The position numbers and the translations under genes are program-made. A DNA stretch of 64,000 bases from assembly GCF_024734075.1 (NCBI RefSeq), contig NZ_CP102850.1, forward strand, positions 4,712,001 through 4,776,000. The letters are read 5' to 3'. This DNA comes from Gordonia mangrovi. GTDB lineage: Bacteria > Actinomycetota > Actinomycetes > Mycobacteriales > Mycobacteriaceae. Below the pieces are notes generated by a model. It was given only the letters and a program-made list of their open reading frames with translations. It was not told where the DNA came from and ran no database searches. Of this stretch, positions 1 to 8,371 are shown piece by piece (within the stretch, counting starts at the first letter, position 1; every line of letters begins with the position of its first letter).

Positions 1-1066
1 CGCTCCACTCCTCGGAGTAATACGAGTCGAAGGTCATACAGCCGTACACACCCAGCCAGGCGGGCCAGTTGCGCATCGTCGATCCGGGCAGGAAGACGGT
101 CATCAGCAGCGGGAACAGCAGCATCGAGTAGTAGCCCTGACCGAGTGCGCCGACCAGGAACTCGGTGACCAACAGGACGCCCGTCGATGTCGCCAGCCAG
201 AGCAGTTCGTCGGTACGCCGGTAGTAGCGATAGAGGAACCAGAGGCTGAAGACCGCCATGAGGACGAATGCGATGCGCAGGAGCAGCACCAGCCAGTCGG
301 CCACCCCGAAGTACGCGCCGTTGCCGGCGATCGAACTGTTGTAGTAGTCGCGGGCCTCGCCGAGGTAGGGCACTGTGCGGGTGACGAACGAGTTCGGGTC
401 GGCGATCAGTGGCCACGCGATGATGTTGAGGATCACCGGGGTGCCTATCCCGGTCACCAGAACTCGCCACTGGCGGTTGAGCAGCGGCAGCAGCAACAAC
501 GGGATCAGCACCGGTTTGACCGCGACGGTCAAGCCGATCGCGAGACCGGCCCACCAGTCGTGTCGCCGCAGCATGAGCAGCATGAAGGCGAGCATCCCGA
601 GCAGCACGAACGAGTTGAAGTTCGTGAAGATCAGGGTGTGGGAGACGGTTTCGGTGCTGAAGAAGAAGAACAGGATCACCGGGACGACCCAGGAGCGCCC
701 AGCGAACCCGAACAGTTTGGCCAGCAGGAAGGCCGAGGCGATCAGTGCCAGCACACTCAGCACGATGAACACCCACCGTGAGCGCTCCGGATCGATCACC
801 GCGATCGGCGCCATGAGCAGGGTGCCCGACGGCGGATACAGATAGTGGGGGTCGACCGTGTCGAGGTTCTCGGCGTAGACGGGTTGGCCGTTGAGGAACT
901 GCAGTGCCGCCTGGTAGACGGGCCGGAAGTCGTCGGTCCGGTCGCCGTTTCCCGCGAGGATCACCGACCGTTGGAAGATCATCATGATGGAGATCGGCCA
1001 GAGCACCATCGGGATGATCCGGTCAAAGGTCATCTGTGGATGGAGGTACCTGTCGAGAATCGCCAC
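1..1066 (-). CDS. aftC: AftC-like arabinofuranosyltransferase (GT87), 3' end cut by window edge
   Basis: Polytopic GT-C glycosyltransferase that adds alpha-1,3-arabinofuranosyl branches to cell-wall arabinan from decaprenyl-phosphoarabinose. About 355 codons are visible. The N-terminal acidic motif reads TDDFRPVY, followed by DPHYLYPP and then many hydrophobic helices; the downstream NRQW and GNGAYFG segments agree with my memory of mycobacterial AftC. The next genes (TAP-like lipoprotein, RibD-like reductase, ZapE-type ATPase, GNAT) repeat the Rv2673 to Rv2669 order, which is the strongest support. I chose the GTG at 1066 because a TACGGT hexamer lies six bases upstream; ATG at 1033 is the alternative. 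The carboxyl end lies outside the window. Confidence 0.85.
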   Translation of the reverse strand, partial: MAILDRYLHPQMTFDRIIPMVLWPISIMMIFQRSVILAGNGDRTDDFRPVYQAALQFLNGQPVYAENLDTVDPHYLYPPSGTLLMAPIAVIDPERSRWVFIVLSVLALIASAFLLAKLFGFAGRSWVVPVILFFFFSTETVSHTLIFTNFNSFVLLGMLAFMLLMLRRHDWWAGLAIGLTVAVKPVLIPLLLLPLLNRQWRVLVTGIGTPVILNIIAWPLIADPNSFVTRTVPYLGEARDYYNSSIAGNGAYFGVADWLVLLLRIAFVLMAVFSLWFLYRYYRRTDELLWLATSTGVLLVTEFLVGALGQGYYSMLLFPLLMTVFLPGSTMRNWPAWLGVYGCMTFDSYYSEEWS

Positions 1067-1072
1067 TCGCGA

Positions 1073-1078
1073 ACCGTA
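1073..1078 (-). promoter_or_regulatory. -10-like hexamer, leaderless start of aftC
   Basis: TACGGT on the minus strand, six bases before the GTG at 1066, matches the actinobacterial TANNNT pattern at leaderless spacing. No clear -35 was found. Confidence 0.4.
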
Positions 1079-1153
1079 CTACGTGATGAGCACCGCAACG
1101 GCATGCCCTGCGACGTTTCGCCCCAGCGTTACCGTGTTGCCGAGTGGCCGCGG

Positions 1154-2764
1154 TCAGCTCGGGCAGCCGCGGTCGGTGGGCGGACCGAGCGGCTCGTCGC
1201 CGAGATACGTCGCCACGATGTCGGCGGCGCAGGCACTGCGGGCGAGGACGGAATATCCCAGGCCGTCCCAGCTCACCGTCGTCGGCGTGGTGCCGGCCGT
1301 GATGAACAGACCGCCCAGCGCCTCGGCGCCCCCGCCGCCGTTGATCGGGTCGTTGGCGCCGTCGAGCAGGAGCGGATCGACCGGCAACGCGCTCGGCGGG
1401 TTCACCGGAGTCGAGGACGCCCAGCCGTTGCACCGCATCAGCGACAGGGCGCTGTCAGAGCCGGTGAGCGGGTTCTGTTTCGTCCAGGCGTCGATGAGTC
1501 CGGGAATCTCGTTCTGGCCGACGGGGCCGCTCACGTCGTTGCAGCGGGCGACCAGCTGACCGTCGGCGAGGCGCAGCGTGGCGGCACGGTCGGCCAGCGT
1601 CTGCAGCGCGCGGGTGTCGCCGCGGTTCGCGGCGGCGATGGCCGCAGCGGTCTCGGTCGTGGCGGCCGGCCGATCGGGAGCCAGCGCCACCGCGGTGGTG
1701 ATCGCCGACAGTGCCGCGGTGTCGGACAGCCCGCCGAGGTCCCCGGCGCGGCCCTTCGCGAGGACATCGGCGATGGTCGCCGTGCCGTCCGCGCCGAGTG
1801 GACACGACCCGTTGGCGTTGCATCGCTGGGTGAAGGTGCGCAGTGCGGCCTGCACCCCCGTCGCGCGGGCCGCCGCACGGTCGCGGGCATTCGCGCCGAA
1901 CGGGGTCGGTGTGTCGAGAATGATGCGTCCGGCCCGGCCGGAGAAGTTCCCGGCATAGGCGAGGACCACGTCGGAGCCCTCACCGACACCCACCAGCGCC
2001 AGCTGGTCGACGCCCCACCGGATGCGCAGCGCCTCGATGTCGGCGGCCGCGAAGGCCTCGCCGAAGTCGAGTTGATGTGGCTCGAGAGTCTCGGTACAGC
2101 CGCCGGCGGCCGACGATGCCGACCCCGCGAGGCGGTCGATCCGTTGTTGTTGAGAAACCGCCGCGTCGCCGGCCAGACCGTTGCTGCGCATCGCCGCCCG
2201 CTCTTCGCGGGTCATGCAGTCCAGTTCCCCGCTCGTCGGCGCCCCGCGCCGGTCGATCGCGACCACCGGGTGCTCGGCGAGGAGAGCGCGACCCGGGCCG
2301 GCGGCGAGCATCATCAGCGTGCGTGACGACGGCAGATCCGACCCTGAGGTCAACACCACGGGCACCGCATCGGCGGGTGTGTCGGCGACCGCGGCCCGGG
2401 TGAGCGCAACCGTGAGGGTGTCACCGGTCGGGCGGTAGGGGTTGACCGGGACCGTCAGATCTGCGCATTGCACGCTGACCCCGTCCGGCCGGTCGACATT
2501 CCACCGATTCGCGGTCTGGGGTGCGCAGTCACTCCAGTCGAGTTCATTGCGCGGTGCCTCGATCGGCGGAAGGCCGGTGGGCGCTTCTGATGATGACGGC
2601 GCCTGGGCCCCACCACCTCCGCCGTGCACCACCTCCGGACCGGTATCCGGCCCGACGGCGCACGAACTGACACCGACGACGGTCACGGTCGCCGCCGCCA
2701 ATGCCAGCATCGCCGCACGCCGAGGTCCGTGACCGCGGGCCTGCCGCCGGGGTGCTCGTCGCAT
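1154..2764 (-). CDS. TAP-like alpha/beta-hydrolase lipoprotein (Rv2672-like), triad apparently degenerate
   Basis: 536-residue exported alpha/beta-hydrolase-fold protein of the tripeptidyl-aminopeptidase-like family. The N terminus has Arg-rich residues, a hydrophobic stretch and a lipobox ending VGVSSC, so it is probably a membrane-anchored lipoprotein. The VVAIDRRGAPTSG block typical of the family is present. However, the nucleophile-elbow region reads LALVGVGEGSDVV, with Gly where Ser of G-x-S-x-G is expected, and the C-terminal segment expected to hold the catalytic His reads WDGLGYSVLARSAC. It may therefore be non-catalytic or use other residues. Longer upstream starts would run into the reductase gene; ATG 2764 sits seven bases after a TAGGCT hexamer. 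Mycobacterial homologues are described as secreted protease/lipase. Confidence 0.8.
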   Translation of the reverse strand: MRRAPRRQARGHGPRRAAMLALAAATVTVVGVSSCAVGPDTGPEVVHGGGGGAQAPSSSEAPTGLPPIEAPRNELDWSDCAPQTANRWNVDRPDGVSVQCADLTVPVNPYRPTGDTLTVALTRAAVADTPADAVPVVLTSGSDLPSSRTLMMLAAGPGRALLAEHPVVAIDRRGAPTSGELDCMTREERAAMRSNGLAGDAAVSQQQRIDRLAGSASSAAGGCTETLEPHQLDFGEAFAAADIEALRIRWGVDQLALVGVGEGSDVVLAYAGNFSGRAGRIILDTPTPFGANARDRAAARATGVQAALRTFTQRCNANGSCPLGADGTATIADVLAKGRAGDLGGLSDTAALSAITTAVALAPDRPAATTETAAAIAAANRGDTRALQTLADRAATLRLADGQLVARCNDVSGPVGQNEIPGLIDAWTKQNPLTGSDSALSLMRCNGWASSTPVNPPSALPVDPLLLDGANDPINGGGGAEALGGLFITAGTTPTTVSWDGLGYSVLARSACAADIVATYLGDEPLGPPTDRGCPS

Positions 2765-2771
2765 GACCGCG

Positions 2772-2777
2772 AGCCTA
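2772..2777 (-). promoter_or_regulatory. -10-like hexamer, leaderless start of the TAP-like gene
   Basis: TAGGCT on the minus strand, seven bases before ATG 2764; it lies in the 37-bp gap after the reductase gene. Confidence 0.4.
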
Positions 2778-2801
2778 GTCAACGGTCTTCGCGGCGTGCG
2801 G

Positions 2802-3593
2802 TCACGCCTCATCGGCGGGTGTGCGAGCCCATCTGGTGAACACGAAGCCGTCGTCGTCGGTGATGATCGACACCGGCCGCATCTGCCGCGCGGCCACCGG
2901 ATCGGCATGGCCGACGATTCGCCCGGCATCGCCGCCGACAAGGACGGGAGCGGTGGTGACGCACAGTTCGTCGAGGGCGTCCGCCTGCGCCAACGCGCCG
3001 AGCAACGACGGGCCGCCCTCGGTCAGTACATGGACCCAGCCGCGTTCGGCACAGACATCGAGGACGGCCTGCGGGTCGACGGTGTCGTCGCCGCAGTCGA
3101 TCAGTGTGGCGCCCACGCCGGCCAGCGCGGAGCGACGGTCGGTGGGTGCCGACCGGCAGGTCAGGATCACGGTGTCCGGGTGTGCGACCGGCGCGAAGTC
3201 GTCGGGGACAGAGAGCGACCGCGACAGCAACGCGAGCGCGGGCGCGGGCATCTGATCGCGCGCAGCGCGGTCGGCGGCGAACTCGTCGTCCGCCGACGGC
3301 TGACCGTACCCCTCGGTGACCGCCGTGCTCGCGCCGACGAGAACGACGTCGGCGAGCCCTCGCAGCACGCGAAAGACCGCCTTGTCGCCCGGTCCACCCA
3401 GCCCGCCCGACCGTCCGTCCACGGTGACCGCGCCGTCGATGGAGGCGACCATGTTCGCCCGCACATAGGGCCGGGGCAGACAGGGCGGTGAGGAGGGGCG
3501 AGGCGGATACGCGTACTGCTCGGCGAGCCAATGCAGGGTGGTGGCCTGGTCGTCTGCGGGTGTGAGCTGGGTCGCTTTCTGTAGACCGAACAT
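2802..3593 (-). CDS. RibD C-terminal-domain reductase (Rv2671-like pyrimidine reductase)
   Basis: 263-residue NADPH-dependent reductase of the RibD C-terminal/dihydrofolate-reductase-like fold. The VRANMVASIDGAVTVDG strand with the GPGDKAVF segment and the LTEGGPSLLG motif are the family's cofactor and substrate-binding blocks. No N-terminal deaminase domain is present, so this is not a full bifunctional RibD. The M. tuberculosis equivalent is annotated in riboflavin synthesis and has been linked to dihydrofolate reduction; the substrate cannot be read from sequence. ATG 3593 was preferred over a longer 5' extension, which would overlap the divergent zapE-like gene; only 35 bp separate the two starts. 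Confidence 0.8.
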   Translation of the reverse strand: MFGLQKATQLTPADDQATTLHWLAEQYAYPPRPSSPPCLPRPYVRANMVASIDGAVTVDGRSGGLGGPGDKAVFRVLRGLADVVLVGASTAVTEGYGQPSADDEFAADRAARDQMPAPALALLSRSLSVPDDFAPVAHPDTVILTCRSAPTDRRSALAGVGATLIDCGDDTVDPQAVLDVCAERGWVHVLTEGGPSLLGALAQADALDELCVTTAPVLVGGDAGRIVGHADPVAARQMRPVSIITDDDGFVFTRWARTPADEA

Positions 3594-3616
3594 GACTCCA
3601 TGATGGCCGAGGTCGT

Positions 3617-3622
3617 TAGGCT
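3617..3622 (+). promoter_or_regulatory. -10-like hexamer, leaderless start of zapE-like gene
   Basis: TAGGCT, six bases before ATG 3629, inside the 35-bp divergent gap. Confidence 0.45.
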
Positions 3623-3628
3623 CCCCAT

Positions 3629-4642
3629 ATGACGGCACGACTCTGCGACCGCAATCCGACGGTCGCACCCGAGGCACTGATCGACGAGATGGTGCCCCCG
3701 TCGACGTTCGACTCGGTCAGCTTCGACTCCTACATCCCCGACCCGGCCGAGCCCTCGCAGGCCGAGGCGGTATCCAAGGGCCGCGACTTCGTGGCCCGGG
3801 CCGGCAAGGTTCGCGGCGGCAGAGGCGGCTTGTTCTCCCGCAAGAAGACCGGGCAGGGTGTCGGCCTCTACCTCGACGGTGGGTTCGGTGTCGGCAAGAC
3901 CCACCTGCTGGCATCGATCTATCACTCGCTGCCCGAGCCGAAGGCCTTCGCCACCTTCGTCGAGGTGACTCATGTGGTGGGCGCGCTCGGATTCGTCAAC
4001 GCCGTGGAACGGCTGTCGCAACACACCGTGCTGTGCATCGACGAATTCGAACTCGACGACCCGGGTGACACCATGCTGGTGTCGCGGCTGCTCACCGAAC
4101 TGACGGCGAACGGGGTGTCCATCGCGGCGACCTCCAACACCTTGCCCGGGCAGCTCGGCGAGGGCCGGTTCGCCGCCCAGGACTTCCTGCGCGAGATCCG
4201 GAAACTGTCGTCGGTGTTCGAGACGATCCGCGTGGACGGGCCCGACTACCGGCACCGTGACCTGCCGCCGGCACCCGATCCGCGCTCGGACACCGAGCTC
4301 GAGGAGATCGCCGAATCGACCGACGGTGCCACCCTCGACGACTTCGACGAACTGTGTGATCACCTGAGCACCCTGCACCCGTCGAAGTACAAGGATCTCG
4401 TCAACGACGTCTCGCTGGTCTGCATCCGCAATGTGCACGCCGCCCGTGACCAGTCGGTGGCCCTGCGCATGGTGGTGCTCGCCGACCGGCTCTACGACGC
4501 CAACATCCCGGTCACCGTGTCCGGCAGCAAACTCGACGAGATCTTCACCGACGAGATGCTCAACGGCGGATACCGCAAGAAGTATCTGCGCGCGACGTCT
4601 CGGTTGCTGGCGTTGTCGCGGTTCGCCGAGAGTGCGGTCTGA
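3629..4642 (+). CDS. zapE: ZapE/AFG1-family AAA ATPase
   Basis: 337-residue P-loop ATPase. Walker A is GGFGVGKT (about residues 84-91), and the Walker B/sensor region CIDEFELDDPGD lies near residue 132, the normal AFG1/ZapE layout. In Escherichia coli ZapE is a cell-division protein that acts at the Z ring; in mitochondria the family assists turnover of membrane complexes. The role in actinobacteria is inferred only. It is divergent from the reductase gene and converges on the GNAT gene (18-bp gap), as in the Rv2670c neighbourhood. It appears complete. Confidence 0.88.
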   Translation: MTARLCDRNPTVAPEALIDEMVPPSTFDSVSFDSYIPDPAEPSQAEAVSKGRDFVARAGKVRGGRGGLFSRKKTGQGVGLYLDGGFGVGKTHLLASIYHSLPEPKAFATFVEVTHVVGALGFVNAVERLSQHTVLCIDEFELDDPGDTMLVSRLLTELTANGVSIAATSNTLPGQLGEGRFAAQDFLREIRKLSSVFETIRVDGPDYRHRDLPPAPDPRSDTELEEIAESTDGATLDDFDELCDHLSTLHPSKYKDLVNDVSLVCIRNVHAARDQSVALRMVVLADRLYDANIPVTVSGSKLDEIFTDEMLNGGYRKKYLRATSRLLALSRFAESAV

Positions 4643-4660
4643 CGACACGCGTCGCAGATC

Positions 4661-5218
4661 TCACAGCTGGTGGACAAAGATGAAGTCATGTTCGACCGAG
4701 CCGTGGAGATCGAACGTCTTGACCCCGGCCCGAACAAACCCCATCTTCGTGTAAAAGCGTTGTGCGCGTACGTTTTCCTGGTTGACACCGAGCCACGCGA
4801 GCATGCTGCCGCGGCCCCGCGCGATCTCGAGTGCCGTGTGCATCAGGGCGTGTGACGGCGGTGTCTGCTGTCCGGAGGCGTGATGCTCCGGCGCCACATA
4901 CATCTTCGAGATCTCGGTGACCGGTCGCTGGGTCACGACCGCGGCGACGTCGGGGTGCTCGGGGGCGGTGTGCACCGCCAGTGCGTACCCGACGATCCGG
5001 CCCCCGATGCCCGCCCGCGCCACCAGGACGTCGCTCTCGGTGCTCTCGATGTGGTGCGCAAACACCTCCGGTCGCAGGTTGTCGCGGATGTGCCCGGCGA
5101 TGTCCTCGGGACGTGAATGCGGTGGGCAGGCGAGGGGGAACGTCGCCGCGGCGATTGCGGCGACGTCCGCGGCATGCGCCGCATCAGAGACGACCTCGAC
5201 GAGCACGGGCTGGGGCAC
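4661..5218 (-). CDS. GNAT-family N-acetyltransferase (Rv2669-like)
   Basis: 185-residue acetyl-CoA-dependent acetyltransferase. The central strand-loop region EISKMYVAPEHHASGQQ is the acetyl-CoA-binding motif A region, and the WLGVNQENVRAQRFYTKMGF segment is the classic GNAT carboxyl signature. It starts with GTG 5218, six bases downstream of a TAGGCT hexamer. The substrate is unknown; small molecules or protein N termini are both possible. Its place after the zapE-like gene repeats the Rv2670c-Rv2669 pairing. It converges with the zapE-like gene. Confidence 0.85.
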   Translation of the reverse strand: MPQPVLVEVVSDAAHAADVAAIAAATFPLACPPHSRPEDIAGHIRDNLRPEVFAHHIESTESDVLVARAGIGGRIVGYALAVHTAPEHPDVAAVVTQRPVTEISKMYVAPEHHASGQQTPPSHALMHTALEIARGRGSMLAWLGVNQENVRAQRFYTKMGFVRAGVKTFDLHGSVEHDFIFVHQL

Positions 5219-5224
5219 ATGCGC

Positions 5225-5230
5225 AGCCTA
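5225..5230 (-). promoter_or_regulatory. -10-like hexamer, leaderless start of the GNAT gene
   Basis: TAGGCT on the minus strand, six bases before the GTG at 5218. Confidence 0.45.
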
Positions 5231-5259
5231 CGCCTCGGGTCAGCTGCCGCCGCGGCGCG

Positions 5260-5898
5260 TCACTCGCCGGCGAGATCGGCCGACAGATCGGCCACCGCAA
5301 CGCCTTCGGGGATCTCGACCTCGCTGATGCGTTCGTCGACGTCGTCGAATTCCAACCGCAGTGCCTTCGACATCGTGGCGTGCATGTCATACATCGCGGT
5401 GATGTAGGTGAGCTCGAGGATCTGGTCGGCCGGCAGATGTTCGGTCAGCGCATCGAACACGCCGTCGGGAACTCGTCCGCCGTCGAGCACCAGGCCGTCG
5501 GTGTAGGCGAGGACCGCACGCTCCAGCGGCGTGAACAGGTCGCTCACCTGCCAGGCGGGTATCGCGGCGATCTTCGCCTCGGTCATCCCCAGCGAACGCA
5601 TCTGTTTGCAGTGCTGGGAGAACACGAACTGGCTGCCGCGCGCGTATCCAGCGCGGGCCTGACCCAATTCCCGCAGCAGCGGATCGATCGTCGCATTGCG
5701 GTAGAGCGTGAAGCCGCGGACGGCATGGCGGAACACCTGCGGGGAGTTGGCGAAGACGGTCCACCAGTCGCCGTGGGTTGCATGGATCGTCCCGTGCTCG
5801 ACAGCGGGGTCCTTGTCGGGGCCGAAGAGCCGATCGTAGAAGTACAGGATCTTCTCATCGGTGACGTCGGCGCGACGTACCTCGGGAAGGCGGGGCAT
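5260..5898 (-). CDS. Carboxymuconolactone decarboxylase (AhpD-like) family protein
   Basis: 212-residue all-helical protein of the CMD/AhpD superfamily. The core helix pair around residues 60-115 (GFTLYRNATIDPLLREL, then ARGSQFVFSQHCKQM) carries one Cys and a His, not the double-Cys AhpD motif, so a decarboxylase or lactone-type role fits better than peroxidase reduction. It follows the VOC gene on the same strand after 45 bp and probably shares its transcript and the TetR control upstream. Substrate unknown; a role in breakdown of a cyclic compound is inference from neighbours. Confidence 0.75.
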   Translation of the reverse strand: MPRLPEVRRADVTDEKILYFYDRLFGPDKDPAVEHGTIHATHGDWWTVFANSPQVFRHAVRGFTLYRNATIDPLLRELGQARAGYARGSQFVFSQHCKQMRSLGMTEAKIAAIPAWQVSDLFTPLERAVLAYTDGLVLDGGRVPDGVFDALTEHLPADQILELTYITAMYDMHATMSKALRLEFDDVDERISEVEIPEGVAVADLSADLAGE

Positions 5899-5943
5899 GA
5901 ATTCCTCTCGGTGGCATTCGGGTTGCTCAGGAGGTGGGCGGGC

Positions 5944-6507
5944 TCAGGAGGAGGTGGCCACGCGGCGGTCCGCTGCGGTCTTCGGCTCGTGGGCCACGTC
6001 TGCATCGGTGAACTCGCGTGTCCAGCAGGCGAACTCCAGCAACACCCCGTCGGGATCCTGGAAGTAGAACGATCGCACGAACGTTCCGGGGTGGACGTGC
6101 CGCGAGACCCCGCCGGGGCTGTCGTCGTGGTTGAGCACCGGGCTGACCGCGACGCCGGCATCCTCCAGTCGGCTTCGGTAGCTGTCGAACTGCTCTGGCG
6201 GCACCGCGAAGGCGACGTGATTCATCGATCCGATGGCGCTGGCCAGTTCGCCTTCGTCGGGGCGGCCCTTGGGGGCCGCGACCCCGGGGGCGGCGTCGGG
6301 GGAGTCGGCGAGCCAGAAGAAGGCGACCGTGTTGCCGCCGCCGCAGTCGAAGAAGAAGTGCTGTCCGAGACCGCCGGGGAGATCGAGGGTCTTCACCAGC
6401 GGCATGCCGAGGACACCGGAGTAGAAGTCGATGGTCCTGCGCATGTCGGCGCAGACGAGCGCGAGATGGTTGATGCCGCGGAGTTCGAAGATGGGGTTGC
6501 TGGGCAT
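5944..6507 (-). CDS. VOC-family (glyoxalase/extradiol dioxygenase-like) protein
   Basis: 187-residue vicinal-oxygen-chelate protein. It begins with the strand FELRGINHLALVCADM and carries a second half with GVLLEFACW near residue 165, giving His and Glu in the positions used as metal ligands in VOC enzymes. ATG 6507 has an AAAGGACGG ribosome-binding site eight bases upstream, so I preferred it over the longer frame. It is divergent from the TetR gene; an inverted repeat and 17-base operator candidate lie between them. It could be a dioxygenase, epimerase or lyase. Confidence 0.75.
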   Translation of the reverse strand: MPSNPIFELRGINHLALVCADMRRTIDFYSGVLGMPLVKTLDLPGGLGQHFFFDCGGGNTVAFFWLADSPDAAPGVAAPKGRPDEGELASAIGSMNHVAFAVPPEQFDSYRSRLEDAGVAVSPVLNHDDSPGGVSRHVHPGTFVRSFYFQDPDGVLLEFACWTREFTDADVAHEPKTAADRRVATSS

Positions 6508-6556
6508 GTCGACCGTCCTTTCGCGAGCCAATCACCCCGCGCATGTGTCGGGGCAA

Positions 6557-6578
6557 ACATGACTTGACTGTCATGTCA
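6557..6578. promoter_or_regulatory. Probable TetR operator between VOC gene and tetR
   Basis: Perfect inverted repeat ACATGAC-N6-GTCATGT (6557-6576) overlapping a 17-mer, ACTTGACTGTCATGTCA (6562-6578). Fifteen of its 17 bases recur at 8260-8276 in front of the cyclase gene. It overlaps the upstream candidate tetR start at 6573. Confidence 0.6.
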
Positions 6579-6599
6579 GCTTGGGGAAGAGTCTTGTGC

Positions 6600-7274
6600 G
6601 TGGCCCGGTCCGCTGTCAACAAGTCCGCCGGAAATGCTCCCGGCGTGCCGGCGCCGGTCGACTCCTTGTCGCCGCGGGGGATGGCCACGCGCGACGCGGT
6701 CCTCGACGCCGCGCAGCGGGTTTTCGAGCGCATCGGGTTCGTCGACGCGCGGGTGGAACTGATCGCCCGGGAGGCCGGCGTGTCCTACGGGACGTTCTAT
6801 CGATACTTCGCATCGAAGGAAGACGTCTTCCGGGAGCTGAGCACGCGCCTGTTCACCGAAGTGCATCACCGGGAGCCGTCCGCACATGACATGACCCCGG
6901 CGCAACGCCTCATCGCCGCGAATCGTTCCTACTACCAGGCATATCGGCGTCACGCGCGCATGATGGCGATTGTGGAACAGGTCGCGACCTTCAACGAGGA
7001 GTTCCGCCAACTGCGTCACGAGCATCGTGCGTCGTTGATCGACAAGACGGCCGGGGCCATCGCGCACTGGCAGGAGCAGGGCCGGGTTCGTGCGTCGTTG
7101 GATCCGGTGATGGCGGCCCGGGCGATGGCGGCGATGGTCGATCACACGCTGTACCTCTGGCTCGTGCAGGGCGAGGATGCCGACGAGGATGCCCTGCTCG
7201 ACACCCTCGATCTCATGTGCGTCGGCGCCCTGGGGCTGGAGATGCCCGAGCGTGCTAGCCAGACATTTCGTTGA
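6600..7274 (+). CDS. TetR/AcrR-family transcriptional regulator
   Basis: About 224 residues. The N-terminal TetR helix-turn-helix is clear: ATRDAVLDAAQRVFERIGF, then REAGVSYGTFYRYFASKEDVF. A variable helical ligand-binding domain follows. GTG 6600 is favoured because GGGGAAGAG lies eight bases upstream and because the candidate operator covers the other start, ATG 6573; the start is not settled. It is divergent from the VOC/CMD genes and converges on the cyclase gene. The shared motif at 6562 and 8260 suggests that it represses itself, the VOC-CMD pair and the cyclase. Effector unknown. Confidence 0.85.
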   Translation: MARSAVNKSAGNAPGVPAPVDSLSPRGMATRDAVLDAAQRVFERIGFVDARVELIAREAGVSYGTFYRYFASKEDVFRELSTRLFTEVHHREPSAHDMTPAQRLIAANRSYYQAYRRHARMMAIVEQVATFNEEFRQLRHEHRASLIDKTAGAIAHWQEQGRVRASLDPVMAARAMAAMVDHTLYLWLVQGEDADEDALLDTLDLMCVGALGLEMPERASQTFR

Positions 7275-7309
7275 TCGTCAGCCGTCGGTCCCGGTGTGCT
7301 GCACCGCGC

Positions 7310-8236
7310 TCATCGGATGGCCAGCGGATTGATCGGCGACCCGACTCCGCGGGTGAACTTCAACGGAGGCCCGGCGAAGAAGAAGTCGTAGCGGCCGTCG
7401 TCCGCGCAGGCGGCGGCGAGTTCCTCGAAATCGAGCATCTCGGCCAGGGTGACGCCCATGTCGCGGATCAGCACCATGTGCAATTCGAAGACGGCGCCGG
7501 GGTTCTCGCCGGGGAGGACCTCGACGGCCCAGTTGTCGGACCCGACCACTGCGACGTCGCGGTCCCGCAACCAGCCGGCACTGCGTAGCGACAGGCCGGG
7601 TTCGCCGGCCATGAAACTCTGCGGATCGTGTTCGGCGAGGAACTTCGCCCGCCAGCCGGTCCGGAACAACAGGATGTCGCCTGGGCCCACGTCGACGCCC
7701 TGGGCTTGAGCGACGGCGTCGAGTTCGTCGGGGTCGATGGCCTCACCGGCGTCGAGCCAGTCGACCCCGCGATGGGCGGCGATGTCGAGTAGCACCCCGC
7801 GACCCGCAATTCCCTTGGCCTGTGTGTGGATTCCGCATTTGTCGGCACCCTTGATCGTCACGCCGTCGCCGGGATGCCCGTTGTAGAGCTGGCCGTCGTA
7901 GTGCACATGGGACAGCGAGTCGTACTGTGACCCGGCCTGGAGCGGCATGAACACGTAGTCGTCGGCCCATTTGAACCCTCCGGGCAGGACCTGTTCCTGG
8001 CCGTTCTCGGACATGAGCCGGATCGGGTTGATCCGGGTGCCACCGGGCTGCGGGCCGTCGGCGTCGAGGGGAATACCCAACTCGAAGACCTCGCCGGTAC
8101 GGATGAGCCCGGCCGCTGCGGCCACTCGTTCGGGGGTGATCAGGTTCGTGGTGCCGCGTTCGTCGTCATCACCCCATCGTCCCCAATTGCGTACCTGTGC
8201 ACCGAGTTCCCGCATGTCATTGGTGGATGTGGTCAC
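7310..8236 (-). CDS. Cyclase/kynurenine-formamidase-like metal-dependent hydrolase
   Basis: 308-residue member of the cyclase superfamily (Pfam Cyclase), which includes bacterial kynurenine formamidase and isatin hydrolase. The metal-binding segment reads SLSHVHYDGQLYNGHPG, the family's H-x-H/D-type site. Later blocks DILLFRTGW and GSDNWAVEVLPGE also fit. GTG 8236 has GGGAGG seven bases upstream; earlier in-frame codons would run through the operator-like repeat at 8260-8276. It probably opens a cyclic amide, ester or enol ring; the substrate is unknown. It lies downstream of the ACP gene on the same strand, after 135 bp and its own candidate operator. Confidence 0.8.
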   Translation of the reverse strand: MTTSTNDMRELGAQVRNWGRWGDDDERGTTNLITPERVAAAAGLIRTGEVFELGIPLDADGPQPGGTRINPIRLMSENGQEQVLPGGFKWADDYVFMPLQAGSQYDSLSHVHYDGQLYNGHPGDGVTIKGADKCGIHTQAKGIAGRGVLLDIAAHRGVDWLDAGEAIDPDELDAVAQAQGVDVGPGDILLFRTGWRAKFLAEHDPQSFMAGEPGLSLRSAGWLRDRDVAVVGSDNWAVEVLPGENPGAVFELHMVLIRDMGVTLAEMLDFEELAAACADDGRYDFFFAGPPLKFTRGVGSPINPLAIR

Positions 8237-8259
8237 ACTGCCTCCCGCAGTTGTCGTCA

Positions 8260-8278
8260 ACTTGACAGTCGTGTCAAG
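8260..8278. promoter_or_regulatory. Second copy of the TetR operator candidate, upstream of the cyclase gene
   Basis: ACTTGACAGTCGTGTCA (8260-8276) matches the 6562-6578 motif at 15 of 17 bases. It includes a perfect inverted repeat CTTGACA-N4-TGTCAAG (8261-8278). It sits 24 bases before the cyclase start codon. Confidence 0.65.
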
Positions 8279-8371
8279 CTCGGTGCAAGTGTGACGTGGA
8301 TTACTGATCGATGTCAACGGTGTGGGCAATCTCCGGATGCACCGGGCCATCGACGACGGAGCACACCCGAG

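Noticed and set aside
845..2326. 493-codon open frame on the plus strand
   Set aside because: Lies opposite aftC and the TAP-like gene; low-complexity Arg/Gly/Val composition.
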